A DNA stretch of 64,000 nt from Acetobacter oryzoeni (GTDB taxonomy: Bacteria > Pseudomonadota > Alphaproteobacteria > Acetobacterales > Acetobacteraceae). The notes under the pieces were generated by a model. It was not told the DNA's origin, did not search any database, and was given only the letters and a program-made list of their open reading frames with translations. The position numbers and the translations under genes are program-made. Positions 35,315 to 44,708 of this stretch are shown piece by piece. Numbering within the stretch: the stretch's first letter is position 1; each line of letters opens with the position of its first letter. The stretch is taken from NCBI RefSeq assembly GCF_004014775.2, contig NZ_CP042808.1, forward strand, positions 310,001-374,000, written 5' to 3'.

Positions 35315-36715
35315 ATGTCAGATCTAAAAACTATAGAAATTACCTCACCTAATCAGGATGTATCTCTTTCTGGTCCTGATTCTTCCAATCTTTCAGATTC
35401 GTATTATTATGAAATCAGCAATCCAGATGATCATCCTTTCACATTAGATCTTTCTATTTCGACATCAGATCTATATGCAACATATGATTCAGCAAAGAAA
35501 GAAACAATTATTAGCACAGATCTTAAAGGAGACATGGGTTATGCAAACCAGAACCTCTACGTTGTGATTCCGGACACAGCAACGGTTTCTAATCCGTTAA
35601 ATCTCAATACCACTTTCCTTGGTAAAGACTTGGTTACAAATATTTCAACAGATGGAAAGTACAGCGATACATTTTCATGTTTTTTAAAAGATTCTTTAAT
35701 AAAAACAAAAAATGGATATATGCCGGTGCAGGATATTGCTCCTGGTGAAATGGTTTCCGTTTTTATTGATGATAAAGAAGAACAAAAAGAAGTTGTATGG
35801 GCAGGAACAGCGCATGTTGTTGTCAATGCCAATTTGCCGGAAGATCAGGCCAGATTTCCTGTGCGTATTTTAAAAAATGCTATTTCAGAAAACGTACCTT
35901 TTAAGGATATGTTGATAACACCCGAACACTGTCTATTTGTAGAAGGAAAGTTTGTTCCCGCACGTATGTTGGTAAATGGTCGTTCCATTTATTATGATAC
36001 CACCATAACATCTTATGATTACTACCATATTGAAGCGGAAAAACATTCAGTCATTATGGCAGATGGCATGCTGACTGAAAGTTATCTGGATACAGGAAAC
36101 CGTCGTAACTTCCGGCAGGTTGGCAAAGTTATCAAAATTGGTGGAAAACAGAAAAACTGGCAGAAAGATGCCGCCGCACCGTTGGGTGTTCAGCGTGATT
36201 TTGTTGAACCAATTTTTCAAAAAATTAAAGAAAGAGCAAAAGATCTTGGAATCAAGAATCGCACAGCACCAAAAACTCTTATTGAAGACCCAGACCTCAA
36301 GTTGATTACAAACAGTGGGGCAACTATTTACCCATTCAAGAAATCAAAGAACATTTACAGCTTCATGCTTCCCGCGGGTGTGAAGGGTGTACGCGTGGTA
36401 TCTCGCTCCAGCCGCCCATGTGACATTATCGGACCATTTGTGGATGACCGTCGCCAAATGGGTGTTGCTGTTGGCAAAATCCATTTTGGCTCTATTCGGG
36501 TGTCACAGCAGGTTCAGGAGCATCTGGCGCCATCCAAGCCAGAAGGGTGGCATGATATGGGCTGGCAAGATTGTGCATGGACAGATGGCAATGCCTTTTT
36601 GCCACTACATAATATCGTAACAAGCAAAATGGGTATTCTCAGCCTGGAAGTCCGAGCAACTGGCCCCTATGTTGCGCAGGCCGACCAACAGGAATATGTC
36701 GCGCTGTCAGCATAG
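35315..36715 (+). CDS. Hint-domain (Hedgehog/intein-like) protein
   Basis: A 466-residue protein. The N-terminal ~115 residues are Ser/Asp/Thr-rich and beta-like, of unknown role. A Hint_2-type domain starts at Cys122 (Ser-Cys-Phe-Leu-Lys-Asp-Ser-Leu-Ile), the position of the autoprocessing nucleophile. It continues with Leu-Ile-Thr-Pro-Glu-His-Cys-Leu-Phe-Val near 200-209 and His238. The C-terminal ~200 residues are conserved in acetic acid bacteria with such proteins but uncharacterised. No signal peptide is seen. The first half is AT-rich, unlike its neighbours, suggesting transfer. Divergent from the double-glycine peptide gene, it could be a further cargo of a secretion system; inference only. 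Confidence 0.82.
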   Translation: MSDLKTIEITSPNQDVSLSGPDSSNLSDSYYYEISNPDDHPFTLDLSISTSDLYATYDSAKKETIISTDLKGDMGYANQNLYVVIPDTATVSNPLNLNTTFLGKDLVTNISTDGKYSDTFSCFLKDSLIKTKNGYMPVQDIAPGEMVSVFIDDKEEQKEVVWAGTAHVVVNANLPEDQARFPVRILKNAISENVPFKDMLITPEHCLFVEGKFVPARMLVNGRSIYYDTTITSYDYYHIEAEKHSVIMADGMLTESYLDTGNRRNFRQVGKVIKIGGKQKNWQKDAAAPLGVQRDFVEPIFQKIKERAKDLGIKNRTAPKTLIEDPDLKLITNSGATIYPFKKSKNIYSFMLPAGVKGVRVVSRSSRPCDIIGPFVDDRRQMGVAVGKIHFGSIRVSQQVQEHLAPSKPEGWHDMGWQDCAWTDGNAFLPLHNIVTSKMGILSLEVRATGPYVAQADQQEYVALSA

Positions 36716-36747
36716 TTTTTGCTTCCGTGGGGCTACGGAATAGAAAA

Positions 36748-36779
36748 AGCCCCAACATCTGTAAAAAGATGTTGGGGCT
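36748..36779 (-). terminator. Strong terminator after the SDR gene
   Basis: Perfect 13-bp stem (36748-36760 with 36767-36779), loop of six. On the minus strand it is followed by TTTTTCTA. It probably serves both the SDR gene and the convergent Hint gene. Confidence 0.85.
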
Positions 36780-36813
36780 CATAATAAAATCTCGTGAGAA
36801 AATAGGTAGCTCT

Positions 36814-37545
36814 TTAAGCTTCCAGACCACCATCTACCGGAATGGCCGCACCCGTAATGTATTCAGCCTGTGGGCTGGCAAGGAAGGCAACAGTAGAGGC
36901 AATGTCTGCCACTGTGCCGTAAGCACCGGTTGCTACAAAACTGCTGATCAGTTTTGCAACTTCACCTTCTGCCGGGTTCATGTCCGTATCAATCGGGCCG
37001 GGTTCCACCACATTGGCTGTAATGCCTTTAGGCCCCAGATCACGCGCAACGCCTTTGGCAAAGCCGCGTAGTGCCGCTTTGGTGGTGGCGTAAAGGGAAA
37101 TGCCGGGGAAAGGCGCACGCGCACCAAAAGCAGAACCGATAAAGATAAGGCGCCCGCCTTTTTGCATGTGCTTTGTGGCTTCTGCTGTTTCAATCATAAC
37201 AGCGCGCACATTCAGGTTGAGAACTTTTTCAATATCTTCAACGCTGGTTTCGTTAATCGGGCCATAAGGAAACATGCCCGCATTGCACACCAGTGCATCA
37301 ATCCGGCCAAAATCTGCAATGGTTTTGGCAATAACAGCCTTGTTGCCTTCTATTGTAGCGCCATTGGCTTTGATTGTAACGGCCTTGCGGCCCAGTGCGC
37401 GCACTTTCTGGGCAACCTTTTCGGCTGCATCTGCGCTGTTGGCGTAAGAAAGGGCAATGTCGTAGCCATCTTTTGCCAGTGCCTCAACAATAGCGGCACC
37501 AATGCCTCGGCTTCCGCCGGTTACAAGCGCAACACGGTTGCTCAT
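36814..37545 (-). CDS. Short-chain dehydrogenase/reductase
   Basis: A 243-residue NAD(P)-dependent SDR of the classical family. Thr-Gly-Gly-Ser-Arg-Gly-Ile-Gly at about 8-15 binds the cofactor, Asn-Ala-Gly is near 90, and the catalytic Ser and Tyr-x-x-x-Lys lie in Gly-Ser-Ala-Phe and Tyr-Ala-Thr-Thr-Lys. The C-terminus has the Pro-Gly-Pro-Ile-Asp-Thr-Asp loop and ends Pro-Val-Asp-Gly-Gly-Leu. Related to 3-oxoacyl-ACP reductase-like enzymes; substrate unknown. Confidence 0.9.
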   Translation of the reverse strand: MSNRVALVTGGSRGIGAAIVEALAKDGYDIALSYANSADAAEKVAQKVRALGRKAVTIKANGATIEGNKAVIAKTIADFGRIDALVCNAGMFPYGPINETSVEDIEKVLNLNVRAVMIETAEATKHMQKGGRLIFIGSAFGARAPFPGISLYATTKAALRGFAKGVARDLGPKGITANVVEPGPIDTDMNPAEGEVAKLISSFVATGAYGTVADIASTVAFLASPQAEYITGAAIPVDGGLEA

Positions 37546-37587
37546 AGTGTTTAACCTTTCTTCTATTTTGCGTGGGCAGGGCGTCGT

Positions 37588-38508
37588 TTAGGCGGCGTTT
37601 AGGTCCAGCATCAGCCGGATGTTCTGCAACGCAGCACCAGATGCTCCTTTGCCCAGATTATCCAAACGGGCCGTAAGCAGTGCCTGCCGGTTCTGGGTAT
37701 TGGCATGCACGCGCAGTTCCATTCTGTCGCTTCCCGCAAGGGCTTCGGCAGAAAGTTTTGGCTCTGCGGCCAGCACACGCACATGGTCTTGCCCTGCGTA
37801 GCGTTTTTCCAGAATGTTGTGCAGGTCTTCCCCGCTCACGTTTCCGTTCAGATCATCCAGATGCAGTGGGATGGACACAATCATGCCGCGCGCAAAGTGC
37901 CCAACAGAAGGCACAAAAACCGGTCTGCGCTTAAGGCCCGCGTGTTGATGGATTTCGGGCACGTGCTTGTGCTCAAGCTTCAGGCCATACAGTTCAAATG
38001 CAGGGCCACCATCGCGCTCATGCGCTTCTATCATGCTGCGGCCACCGCCTGAGTATCCGCTAATGGCGTTAATACACACCGGGTAGCGCGCATCCATCAC
38101 ACCGGCATCTACCAGCGGGCGCAACAGGGCAATGGCGCCTGTGGGGTAACAGCCGGGGTTGGCTACGCGGGGGGCAATGGCAATGGCTTCAGCCTGTCCG
38201 GCTTCCAGTTCGGGAAAGCCATAAACCCAGCCGGGTGCCGTGCGGAAAGCCGTGCTGGCATCCAGAATGCGAGGGGCAGCATCGCCTAGCTCTGCGGCCA
38301 TTTCAACAGCTTCGCGGGAGGCATCATCAGGTAGGCACAGCACAACCAGATCGGCCGCCTGCATGGCTTCCTTACGGGCAGCAGGGTCCTTGCGGTGTGC
38401 ATGATCTACGGAATGGAGCGTAACAGGCAAAGGGGCAAGGCGTTCGCGAATTTCAAGCCCTGTTGTGCCAGCTTCACCATCAATAAAGACTACGGGTTTC
38501 TGTGTCAT
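37588..38508 (-). CDS. argC: N-acetyl-gamma-glutamyl-phosphate reductase, type 2
   Basis: Third step of arginine synthesis: NADPH reduction of N-acetylglutamyl phosphate to the semialdehyde. 306 residues is the short type-2 form common in alphaproteobacteria. The N-terminal Gly-Glu-Ala-Gly-Thr-Thr-Gly-Leu nucleotide loop and the catalytic Cys120 in Ala-Asn-Pro-Gly-Cys-Tyr-Pro-Thr-Gly are intact. It lies 42 bases after the SDR start, on the same strand and transcribed first. Confidence 0.96.
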   Translation of the reverse strand: MTQKPVVFIDGEAGTTGLEIRERLAPLPVTLHSVDHAHRKDPAARKEAMQAADLVVLCLPDDASREAVEMAAELGDAAPRILDASTAFRTAPGWVYGFPELEAGQAEAIAIAPRVANPGCYPTGAIALLRPLVDAGVMDARYPVCINAISGYSGGGRSMIEAHERDGGPAFELYGLKLEHKHVPEIHQHAGLKRRPVFVPSVGHFARGMIVSIPLHLDDLNGNVSGEDLHNILEKRYAGQDHVRVLAAEPKLSAEALAGSDRMELRVHANTQNRQALLTARLDNLGKGASGAALQNIRLMLDLNAA

Positions 38509-38652
38509 GCCTTACCTCATTCTGGTTCTGGCGGCAGATTAGGCTTTCTGGGTGCTGCCGCATAGACGGCGCGGCTGTTTATGGCAAAATGCCATCATAT
38601 CTTTTTGCACCGGGTAGCGGTGTATGTATGCAAACCAAAGGCAGAAACAAGC

Positions 38653-39558
38653 ATGACCACTTCCCCCGCATCCAGCCAACCAATAAAAAGCGTACAACAG
38701 GGCAACAGCCAGCAGGCAGCGTACGAACTGCAACGTCTGCTGGCCCTTATGGCCCGTTTGCGAGACCCCAAGGAAGGCTGCCCGTGGGACAGAGAGCAAA
38801 CGCACGAAACCATAGCGCCCTACGCCATTGAAGAAGCGTATGAAGTGCTGGATGCCATTCAGAAAAAGGATTGGAATGCGTTTCCCGATGAATTGGGAGA
38901 CCTGCTGCTACAGGTTGTATATCAGGCCCAGCTTGCGCAGGAAGAAGGGCGGTTTGATTTTGCAACCGTAACCCGCATGATTACGGAAAAGATGATCCGC
39001 CGCCACCCCCATGTGGTGTTTGGTGCCGATGTGCTGGAAGACCATGCCGTAGCGGATACGCGGCAACCAAAGCAGGATATTGCCAGCCAATGGGAGACGT
39101 TGAAGGAGCAGGAACGGCAACGTAATGCCGGGCAAACTGGTAAAGGGGCAGCAATACCGGGTGCCTTGGCGGGTGTGCCGCCAGCATTGCCTGCATTATT
39201 GCGTGCTTCCAAACTGGCGTCGCGGGCCGCACGTGTGGGGTTTGACTGGCCAGATATTTCTGGCGTGGTGGCCAAGGTTCATGAAGAGATTGAAGAGTTT
39301 TCTGTTGAACTGGAGGCCGGTAACCGTGAGCGCATGCAGGATGAGCTGGGTGATGTTCTGTTTTCTATTGCCAGTTTGGCACGGCGGCTGAATCTGGACC
39401 CAGAAGCCTGCTTGCGCCAGGCGTGTGACAAATTCACCCGCAGGTTTGAAGGAGTAGAAGCTGTTTTAGCAGAACAGGGACTTTCCATGTCTGACCAAAG
39501 CGTGGAAATGCTTGATGGTATCTGGAAGGATGTCAAAAAATCAGAAAGCAAAAAGTAA
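38653..39558 (+). CDS. mazG: Nucleoside triphosphate pyrophosphohydrolase MazG
   Basis: Hydrolyses NTPs and dNTPs to monophosphates; house-cleaning and stringent-response modulator. Two MazG domains are visible: the first with Arg-Leu-Arg-Asp-Pro-x5-Pro-Trp-Asp and the Glu-Glu-Ala-Tyr-Glu...Asp-Glu-Leu-Gly-Asp helix pair (about 60-100), the second with Glu-Glu-Ile-Glu-Glu and Asp-Glu-Leu-Gly-Asp (about 215-255). 301 residues from the ATG at 38653; the longer frame from 38581 lacks family sequence. Confidence 0.94.
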   Translation: MTTSPASSQPIKSVQQGNSQQAAYELQRLLALMARLRDPKEGCPWDREQTHETIAPYAIEEAYEVLDAIQKKDWNAFPDELGDLLLQVVYQAQLAQEEGRFDFATVTRMITEKMIRRHPHVVFGADVLEDHAVADTRQPKQDIASQWETLKEQERQRNAGQTGKGAAIPGALAGVPPALPALLRASKLASRAARVGFDWPDISGVVAKVHEEIEEFSVELEAGNRERMQDELGDVLFSIASLARRLNLDPEACLRQACDKFTRRFEGVEAVLAEQGLSMSDQSVEMLDGIWKDVKKSESKK

Positions 39559-39593
39559 CGCCAGCCGCACAATCTGGGCCTATTTATAAAATA

Positions 39594-39616
39594 GGGCAGG
39601 CTGTTATAGCCTGCCC
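39594..39616 (-). terminator. Terminator between mazG and the DUF2501 gene
   Basis: GGGCAGGCT (39594-39602) pairs with AGCCTGCCC (39608-39616). On the minus strand a T-rich TATTTTATAAAT stretch follows, so it mainly ends the DUF2501 transcript. Confidence 0.7.
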
Positions 39617-39631
39617 ATGTATGAAGGATAA

Positions 39632-40159
39632 TTAGTCTGTCAGGCTTTGGCCTTTTTTTGTAAGATCGCTGCACAGCTTTACGCGTTTGGAAAGCTCAAG
39701 CGTGGCAATATCAAAGGGTTTGGATGTGCTGTTTTGCAACAATCCTTGCCCCCCTAAAGAATATCCCTGATCGTTCCGCACATCGGGGCGCTTGGAAAGA
39801 TTGCGAGCCACACTGCGTGGTGTTGTGCCAGAGGCATAATTTTTATGCACGCAATAAGAAAGCAGCCCAGCCACATTGCCGGTGCTTGCGTTTTCTATTG
39901 ATGGCAGGCCGCCCTCTCCCAAAATGCCGGGGGTGGCTGTGGTAGAGGTGCCAGAAACATTCCCCACAACTTGCGCGCCATTAGTAGGGGCAGAAGCCGG
40001 ATGGGCTGGATCTGTTACCGGAAGGGCATCTGCAGGAGCGGTCGGGAATGTGGTGCCTGCTGGAAGGGGGGAAGGCGTGTTCTGAGCGTGTGCCATACCT
40101 GCGGCACTTAGCCCCAGAATACAGCTTGCCGCCATTATTGTTTTTTTGGTGGAGAACAT
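39632..40159 (-). CDS. DUF2501 (YjjA-like) secreted protein
   Basis: A 175-residue protein with a signal peptide ending Ala-His-Ala-Gln near residue 26, a Pro/Thr/Ala-rich linker, and a C-terminal DUF2501 domain: Gly-Asn-Val-Ala-Gly-Leu-Leu-Ser-Tyr-Cys-Val near 93-103, a Gly-Gln-Gly-Leu-Leu segment, and a final Lys-Leu-Cys-Ser-Asp-Leu. The two cysteines are family features. Function unknown; periplasmic by inference. Confidence 0.8.
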   Translation of the reverse strand: MFSTKKTIMAASCILGLSAAGMAHAQNTPSPLPAGTTFPTAPADALPVTDPAHPASAPTNGAQVVGNVSGTSTTATPGILGEGGLPSIENASTGNVAGLLSYCVHKNYASGTTPRSVARNLSKRPDVRNDQGYSLGGQGLLQNSTSKPFDIATLELSKRVKLCSDLTKKGQSLTD

Positions 40160-40358
40160 TTAGATGGCCCTTTCAAAATTTTCCATACAACAGGTCTTAT
40201 TCAAAAAGTGCCGCTATTTTTTGTAATAAAAACGCAATAGCGGGTTGTGCCTACTAGAATGCGCCAGAGTGGGAAAAGTTCTGTTCTACTGTAATCGGTC
40301 AGATCTTGTTGGGATGTTTTTGTAAAACAGTTTTTGAAAAGCTTGTTTTATAAAAAGG

Positions 40359-40385
40359 AAAGGCCCGGCAGAACCGGGCCTTTTT
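40359..40385. terminator. Bidirectional terminator downstream of htpG
   Basis: AAGGCCCGG (40360-40368) pairs with CCGGGCCTT (40374-40382). T-tracts occur on the plus strand (to 40385) and, as TTTCCTTTTTA, on the minus strand past the stem. Confidence 0.8.
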
Positions 40386-40416
40386 GAAACATATAAATAT
40401 TTTGTGAAGCGATACT

Positions 40417-42294
40417 TTAGGCCTTGGGGGCTTCCGGCTGTGCGCCCTGCGCCAGATATTCCATCAGGCGGCGAGAAAAAGCATTTACATCCTTGGGTGT
40501 ATCGCCATTCTGGATGCTGGCAACATCCAGCAGAATATGGGCCAAGGCATCCACTTTTTCACCAGCTTTTACCTTTTGTGCCAGCGTATGCACGATAGGA
40601 TGTGCCGGGTTAAGTTCCAGAATAGGTGCAGCTTCTGGCATGTTCTGTCCGCTACGCTGCAGCAGTTTGCGCAGTTGCAGATCCGGCCCACCTTCTGGAG
40701 CACTCAACACCATTGCGCTGGAAACCAGACGGTCTGTTGCGCATACGTCTGAAACATCTTCGCCCAGTGCTTCTTTCAGGGCTGGAATCAGGGCTTCCAT
40801 GTCTGCCTTTTCGGCAGATGTTTCTTCTGGTGCACCAAATTTTTCCAGATCAGTCATGCCCTGAGCCACGTTGCGCAGGGCTTTGCCCTCATACGTGCCC
40901 AGACGCTCTGGCCAGAAGGAATCAACCGGGTCAGACAGCAGCAGCACTTCCACACCGCGTGCCTTGAAGCCTTCAATCTGCGGAGATGCCGCCAGCACTT
41001 CTGCGCTATCACCGGTTACGTAGTAAATGGCATCCTGTTCCGGCTTCATACGACTGATATAGTCATCCAGAGATGTCAGACCATCTACAGCGCTGGAGCG
41101 GAAACGGCTGAGTGCGGCAACCTCCGTGCGGTGCGCGGGGTCATCCCACATGCCTTCTTTCAGCACCGGGCCAAAGTTTTCCCAAAATGCAGCGTAGCTT
41201 TCGGCATCCTTGGCGCGGGTTTTCAACTCACCCATCACCTTGCTTGTAACAGCCTTGCGAATACGGGCCAGCACGGGGGTAGCCTGCAACATTTCGCGCG
41301 AGACGTTAAGCGGCAGATCTTCCGTATCTACAACGCCCTGCACAAAGCGCAGCCACGGCGGCAGGATTTCGGCTTCATCGGTAATAAACATGCGGCGCAC
41401 ATGCAGGCGCAGCTTGCTTTCACGTGTTTGTTCCGCAAATTCAAAAGGCCGCATGGAAGGGATAAACAGCAGGGCTGCAAATTCAATGGTACCTTCTGCG
41501 CGCCAGTGCAGCGTATCCCACGGTTTATCGAAGTTGTGGGTTAGATGCCGGTAGAATTCTTCAAGCTGTTCTTCTGTAATTTCACTTTTGGGTTTTAGCC
41601 AAAGTGCCTTGCCTTCATTGGCTGTTTCTTCCTTGCCGTCATGCAGGATCGTGACAGGCCATGCAATGTTGTCCGACCATTTGCGAATAATGGTTTGCAG
41701 GCGGGTAGGGTCCAGAAACTCTTCAGCATCAGACTTGATGTGCAGAGTAATATCCGTGCCCGGTTTATCACGCGTGGCAGGTTCTAGTGTGTAAGATCCA
41801 CGCCCATCGGAAGTCCAGCGCCATGCTTCATTTGATCCAGCCCGGCGGGACACAACATCCACTTTATCTGCCACCATGAAGGCCGCGTAAAAGCCTACAC
41901 CAAACTGGCCAATCAGGCTGGGGCGATCTTCCGGTTTGGCATTTTCAAGCTGCTGGCCAAAGGCGCGGGTGCCAGAGCGTGCAATGGTGCCAAGGTTGTT
42001 AATAAGTTCTTCCTTGGTCATGCCCGAACCATCATCGGTAATGGTTAGCAGGCGTGCGTCTTTATCCGGGTTGATATGAATTTTGGCATCTTCTGGCAGG
42101 GCGCGGGCGCCATCTGTCAGGGCTTCAAAGCGTCTGCGGTCTGTGGCGTCTGCCGCGTTGGCCACGAGTTCGCGCAGGAAAATTTCTCTTTCAGAATAGA
42201 GAGAGTGGACAACCAGATCCAGCATCCGCCCAACTTCTGCACTAAACTCCCGCGTTTCGGCATTGGGTGTGGTGTTCTGGGTTGTTTCTGTCAT
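40417..42294 (-). CDS. htpG: Molecular chaperone HtpG (Hsp90)
   Basis: ATP-dependent dimeric chaperone. The N-terminal GHKL ATPase has [10 protein letters not shown] (about 40-50), Asp-Asp-Gly-Ser-Gly-Met and Gly-Gln-Phe-Gly-Val-Gly-Phe. The middle domain has Arg-Met-Phe-Ile-Thr and the catalytic Arg loop in Leu-Pro-Leu-Asn-Val-Ser-Arg-Glu. The C-terminal dimerisation domain is complete. 625 residues. The ATG at 42294 has AGGA seven bases upstream; a GTG two codons earlier is less likely. Confidence 0.97.
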   Translation of the reverse strand: MTETTQNTTPNAETREFSAEVGRMLDLVVHSLYSEREIFLRELVANAADATDRRRFEALTDGARALPEDAKIHINPDKDARLLTITDDGSGMTKEELINNLGTIARSGTRAFGQQLENAKPEDRPSLIGQFGVGFYAAFMVADKVDVVSRRAGSNEAWRWTSDGRGSYTLEPATRDKPGTDITLHIKSDAEEFLDPTRLQTIIRKWSDNIAWPVTILHDGKEETANEGKALWLKPKSEITEEQLEEFYRHLTHNFDKPWDTLHWRAEGTIEFAALLFIPSMRPFEFAEQTRESKLRLHVRRMFITDEAEILPPWLRFVQGVVDTEDLPLNVSREMLQATPVLARIRKAVTSKVMGELKTRAKDAESYAAFWENFGPVLKEGMWDDPAHRTEVAALSRFRSSAVDGLTSLDDYISRMKPEQDAIYYVTGDSAEVLAASPQIEGFKARGVEVLLLSDPVDSFWPERLGTYEGKALRNVAQGMTDLEKFGAPEETSAEKADMEALIPALKEALGEDVSDVCATDRLVSSAMVLSAPEGGPDLQLRKLLQRSGQNMPEAAPILELNPAHPIVHTLAQKVKAGEKVDALAHILLDVASIQNGDTPKDVNAFSRRLMEYLAQGAQPEAPKA

Positions 42295-42399
42295 GTTCAC
42301 GTCCTGTAATGCATTGTTTGCTTTTATGTGATTATCAGATGTGGTGGTGACGCCGCGTTTTCAATATCCACCCCTTTAGATAATACGCATGTTTCTTTT

Positions 42400-43326
42400 C
42401 TATAAACCGTGGGAAGCGGGAAAGAGTTTCAGAAGCTTTTCTGTAAGTGTCGCCAGTGCGTTAGATAGCGGTGCAAAGCCTGCGTGGCAGATATGGGTTT
42501 CTTCATCCATATAGAGGCTTCTACGCATTTCAATTTGCAGGGCATGCAGGTTGTGCTGCGGTCTGCCGTAATGGCGGGTGATATACCCGCCAGCATAAGG
42601 CTGGTTGCGCGTGGTGCGGAAGCCCAGGCTCTGCAAGGTCTGTTCGGCTGTGCTGATAATATCTGGGTGGCATGTGGTGCCGTGAGCATTGCCCAGCACA
42701 AAGTCTGGGCTTGCCGCTTCTGGCACATCGGGCATGGAGTGTAAGTCCAGCAGCAGGCAGAAGCCGTGCATCTTACGTGTTTTATCCAGCATATCGGCCA
42801 GCATGGCATGGTAAGGCATCCAGTAATGGCGGATGCGTAGGGCGGCTTCCATAAAAGGTAGGCGATGCCAGTAAATGGGCTTTCTGTTGCCTACAATACG
42901 CGGAATGGAGCCCAGCCCAGCGAGGCCACGTTCTGTGGGACGTACAAAAGCAGGAATGGGGCCCTGAAACATGCGTGTATCCAGATCCCACGCACCACGG
43001 TTTACATCACAAAACACGCGGGGGAAGGTGGCATGTAGCAATGCTGGCCCTAAGGCATGTGCCTGCTCTGCCAAAAGGTGAATATGGCTATCCTCCCCAC
43101 TGCGTAAAACGGAAAGAGGCTGGCGGGAGTTTTGCACAAAGACTTCTGGGTAAAATTGCCCAGAATGCGGAGATGCCAGTACAATAGGCGCACCCACAGC
43201 CCCCAGCACCTCAAACGGAGCAGGCGCAATGGCCCGGCTTGCCTGATCTGGCAAGTCTGCCTCTGATGTGTTTTCCAGCAAACGTGCCAAATGGCGAGGC
43301 AGCAGGGAATGGGCAAGATTTTTCAT
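42400..43326 (-). CDS. N-formylglutamate amidohydrolase-like protein
   Basis: A 308-residue protein of the FGase family (PF05013), zinc hydrolases of histidine degradation and related pathways. Marks are Ser-Pro-His-Ser-Gly near 64, Asp-Val-Asn-Arg near 125, and Leu-Leu-Leu-Asp-Leu-His-Ser-Met-Pro near 190. No hut genes are adjacent, so the true substrate may be another N-formyl or N-acyl amino acid. ATG 43326, 69 bases from the tRNA-Val gene. Confidence 0.87.
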   Translation of the reverse strand: MKNLAHSLLPRHLARLLENTSEADLPDQASRAIAPAPFEVLGAVGAPIVLASPHSGQFYPEVFVQNSRQPLSVLRSGEDSHIHLLAEQAHALGPALLHATFPRVFCDVNRGAWDLDTRMFQGPIPAFVRPTERGLAGLGSIPRIVGNRKPIYWHRLPFMEAALRIRHYWMPYHAMLADMLDKTRKMHGFCLLLDLHSMPDVPEAASPDFVLGNAHGTTCHPDIISTAEQTLQSLGFRTTRNQPYAGGYITRHYGRPQHNLHALQIEMRRSLYMDEETHICHAGFAPLSNALATLTEKLLKLFPASHGL

Positions 43327-43394
43327 GTTGCTGGTATTCTAAGGGGTTGCGTTTGCCACGCAAGAAGGATAAAAGGCGGCCCACGGTTACGGAT

Positions 43395-43469
43395 GGGCGC
43401 ATAGCTCAGCGGTAGAGCACTACCTTGACATGGTAGGGGTCACAGGTTCAATCCCTGTTGCGCCCACCA
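43395..43469 (+). tRNA. tRNA-Val (anticodon GAC)
   Basis: A 75-base cloverleaf. Acceptor arms GGGCGCA (43395-43401) and TGCGCCC (43459-43465) pair fully. The anticodon stem CTACC/GGTAG encloses loop TTGACAT with GAC at 43427-43429. The T loop GTTCAATCC is standard, and CCA is encoded (43467-43469). It is the likely integration target of the neighbouring integrase element. Confidence 0.97.
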
Positions 43470-43477
43470 TCCCTAAC

Positions 43478-43499
43478 CGGCAGCTTTCTGCCGATTTTT
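43478..43499 (+). terminator. Terminator after tRNA-Val
   Basis: CGGCAG-CTTT-CTGCCG hairpin followed by ATTTTT, nine bases beyond the tRNA CCA. Confidence 0.75.
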
Positions 43500-43598
43500 A
43501 AGAGCTGCGGCGAATGTCTCCGATACAAATCGGTACACGGTAAACCGTTTTTCCGCGCCTTATTTCATGGTTGTTGGTTATGGGCTGGTTACTGCTTT

Positions 43599-44708
43599 TT
43601 AGGTTTTCGGGACAATGCGCGGGCCTGAACTCCACCACTTAATAATATCCTCCCGATACACTGGCGGCATGAGTTTGGCATACACTGTCACAGTATTGAT
43701 GCCGCTCCAGTCTCCATCTGATTTCAGTAACAGAAGATCCTTGTGCACGCAGTAATGCCACGATGCCCATGTGTGGCGTAGATCATGAGGTGTAAACTCC
43801 GGCACGAAAGCCTGCTTTGCCTTCTTTTGCCCTTTTGGAACCCACTCTCGAATTCGTCCTGGTAATCCGGCGCGGTGGCAAGCGCCTGCCCATCCATTTT
43901 TAATCTGGCCTCCGTACTGGCGTCCGGAATCGTGGTAGCGTTCTCCTGTGATGATGCCATGCGCGGTTTTCTTCTCAGGCCTGAAGACATAGCCGTCGCG
44001 CAACTCTATGGATGATAGCCAGCGGATTACGGCAGGGCATAAATCAACATGCCGCTGGCGACCTTGCTTTTGCCAGACAACGGCACGCGCGCCGTGCAGG
44101 TTAATATCCTTCCATTGGAGATCCAGCGCCTCTGATAGACGGCATCCAGTTCCCAGCAGAAAAACAAATAAAGGCTGCAAGTGAGGCGCGGCATGCTGGA
44201 CAAGTGCCGTTGCCTGCTCGGGCAACAGAAAACGCTTAATGGTGGTTGGTACGGAGATTGGTGCAAAAGCTGGTCGATCACACCAGCCTTGTATTGCTCC
44301 AAACTCTAGAATCGCCTGCAATGGGGTTCTGACCGCTCGCTTCTTTGTGGATGGGGCTGCTTTCTCTGCATCCTTCAATATTTTGGCATATGCCCCTCGG
44401 AGTGAGGCGTTATTGATGCTGGAAAGTTTGGTGTCGCCAAAGTATTCTACGAGCCTATCTACATAACGCCCCGTTGCTGCGGAGCGTGGTGCATCCTTCA
44501 TGTAGGCCGTGGCTGCATCGGCAAAGGTTATGACAGCGCGGGTTCCATAGAGCTTTTCCTGCCAGAACTCTGCTTCTCTTTTTGTCCGGTATTCTTCTGC
44601 AAGGCGGCGGTTTGTTGTGCCCGTACTTTCCAGTATTCGCTTACCCCCGATCGTCCCCCTGATAAAAAAGTTTTTCGCGTGGGAGAACGTGACGAGCTTG
44701 AGGGATAT
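43599..44708 (-). CDS. int: Tyrosine-type phage integrase, start codon lost (ATA)
   Basis: Site-specific recombinase of the element beside tRNA-Val. All catalytic residues are present (numbering from the internal ATG at 44501): Arg121, His239-x-x-Arg242, a Trp at 265 and Tyr274. The open frame extends past that ATG with clear integrase N-terminal sequence (Phe-Phe-Ile-Arg-Gly-Thr and Thr-Phe-Ala-Asp-Ala-Ala), to a Ser-Leu-Lys-Leu-Val start preceded by ATA at 44708-44706, where ATG is expected. No ATG, GTG or TTG exists in frame before the upstream stop, so the full 369-residue protein may not be made. A truncated 300-residue form from 44501 is possible. It overlaps the upstream excisionase-like frame by 181 bases. 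Confidence 0.85.
   Translation of the reverse strand: MSLKLVTFSHAKNFFIRGTIGGKRILESTGTTNRRLAEEYRTKREAEFWQEKLYGTRAVITFADAATAYMKDAPRSAATGRYVDRLVEYFGDTKLSSINNASLRGAYAKILKDAEKAAPSTKKRAVRTPLQAILEFGAIQGWCDRPAFAPISVPTTIKRFLLPEQATALVQHAAPHLQPLFVFLLGTGCRLSEALDLQWKDINLHGARAVVWQKQGRQRHVDLCPAVIRWLSSIELRDGYVFRPEKKTAHGIITGERYHDSGRQYGGQIKNGWAGACHRAGLPGRIREWVPKGQKKAKQAFVPEFTPHDLRHTWASWHYCVHKDLLLLKSDGDWSGINTVTVYAKLMPPVYREDIIKWWSSGPRIVPKT

Noticed and set aside
43395..43499. Second tRNA after tRNA-Val
   Set aside because: The following hairpin is a short terminator, not a cloverleaf.
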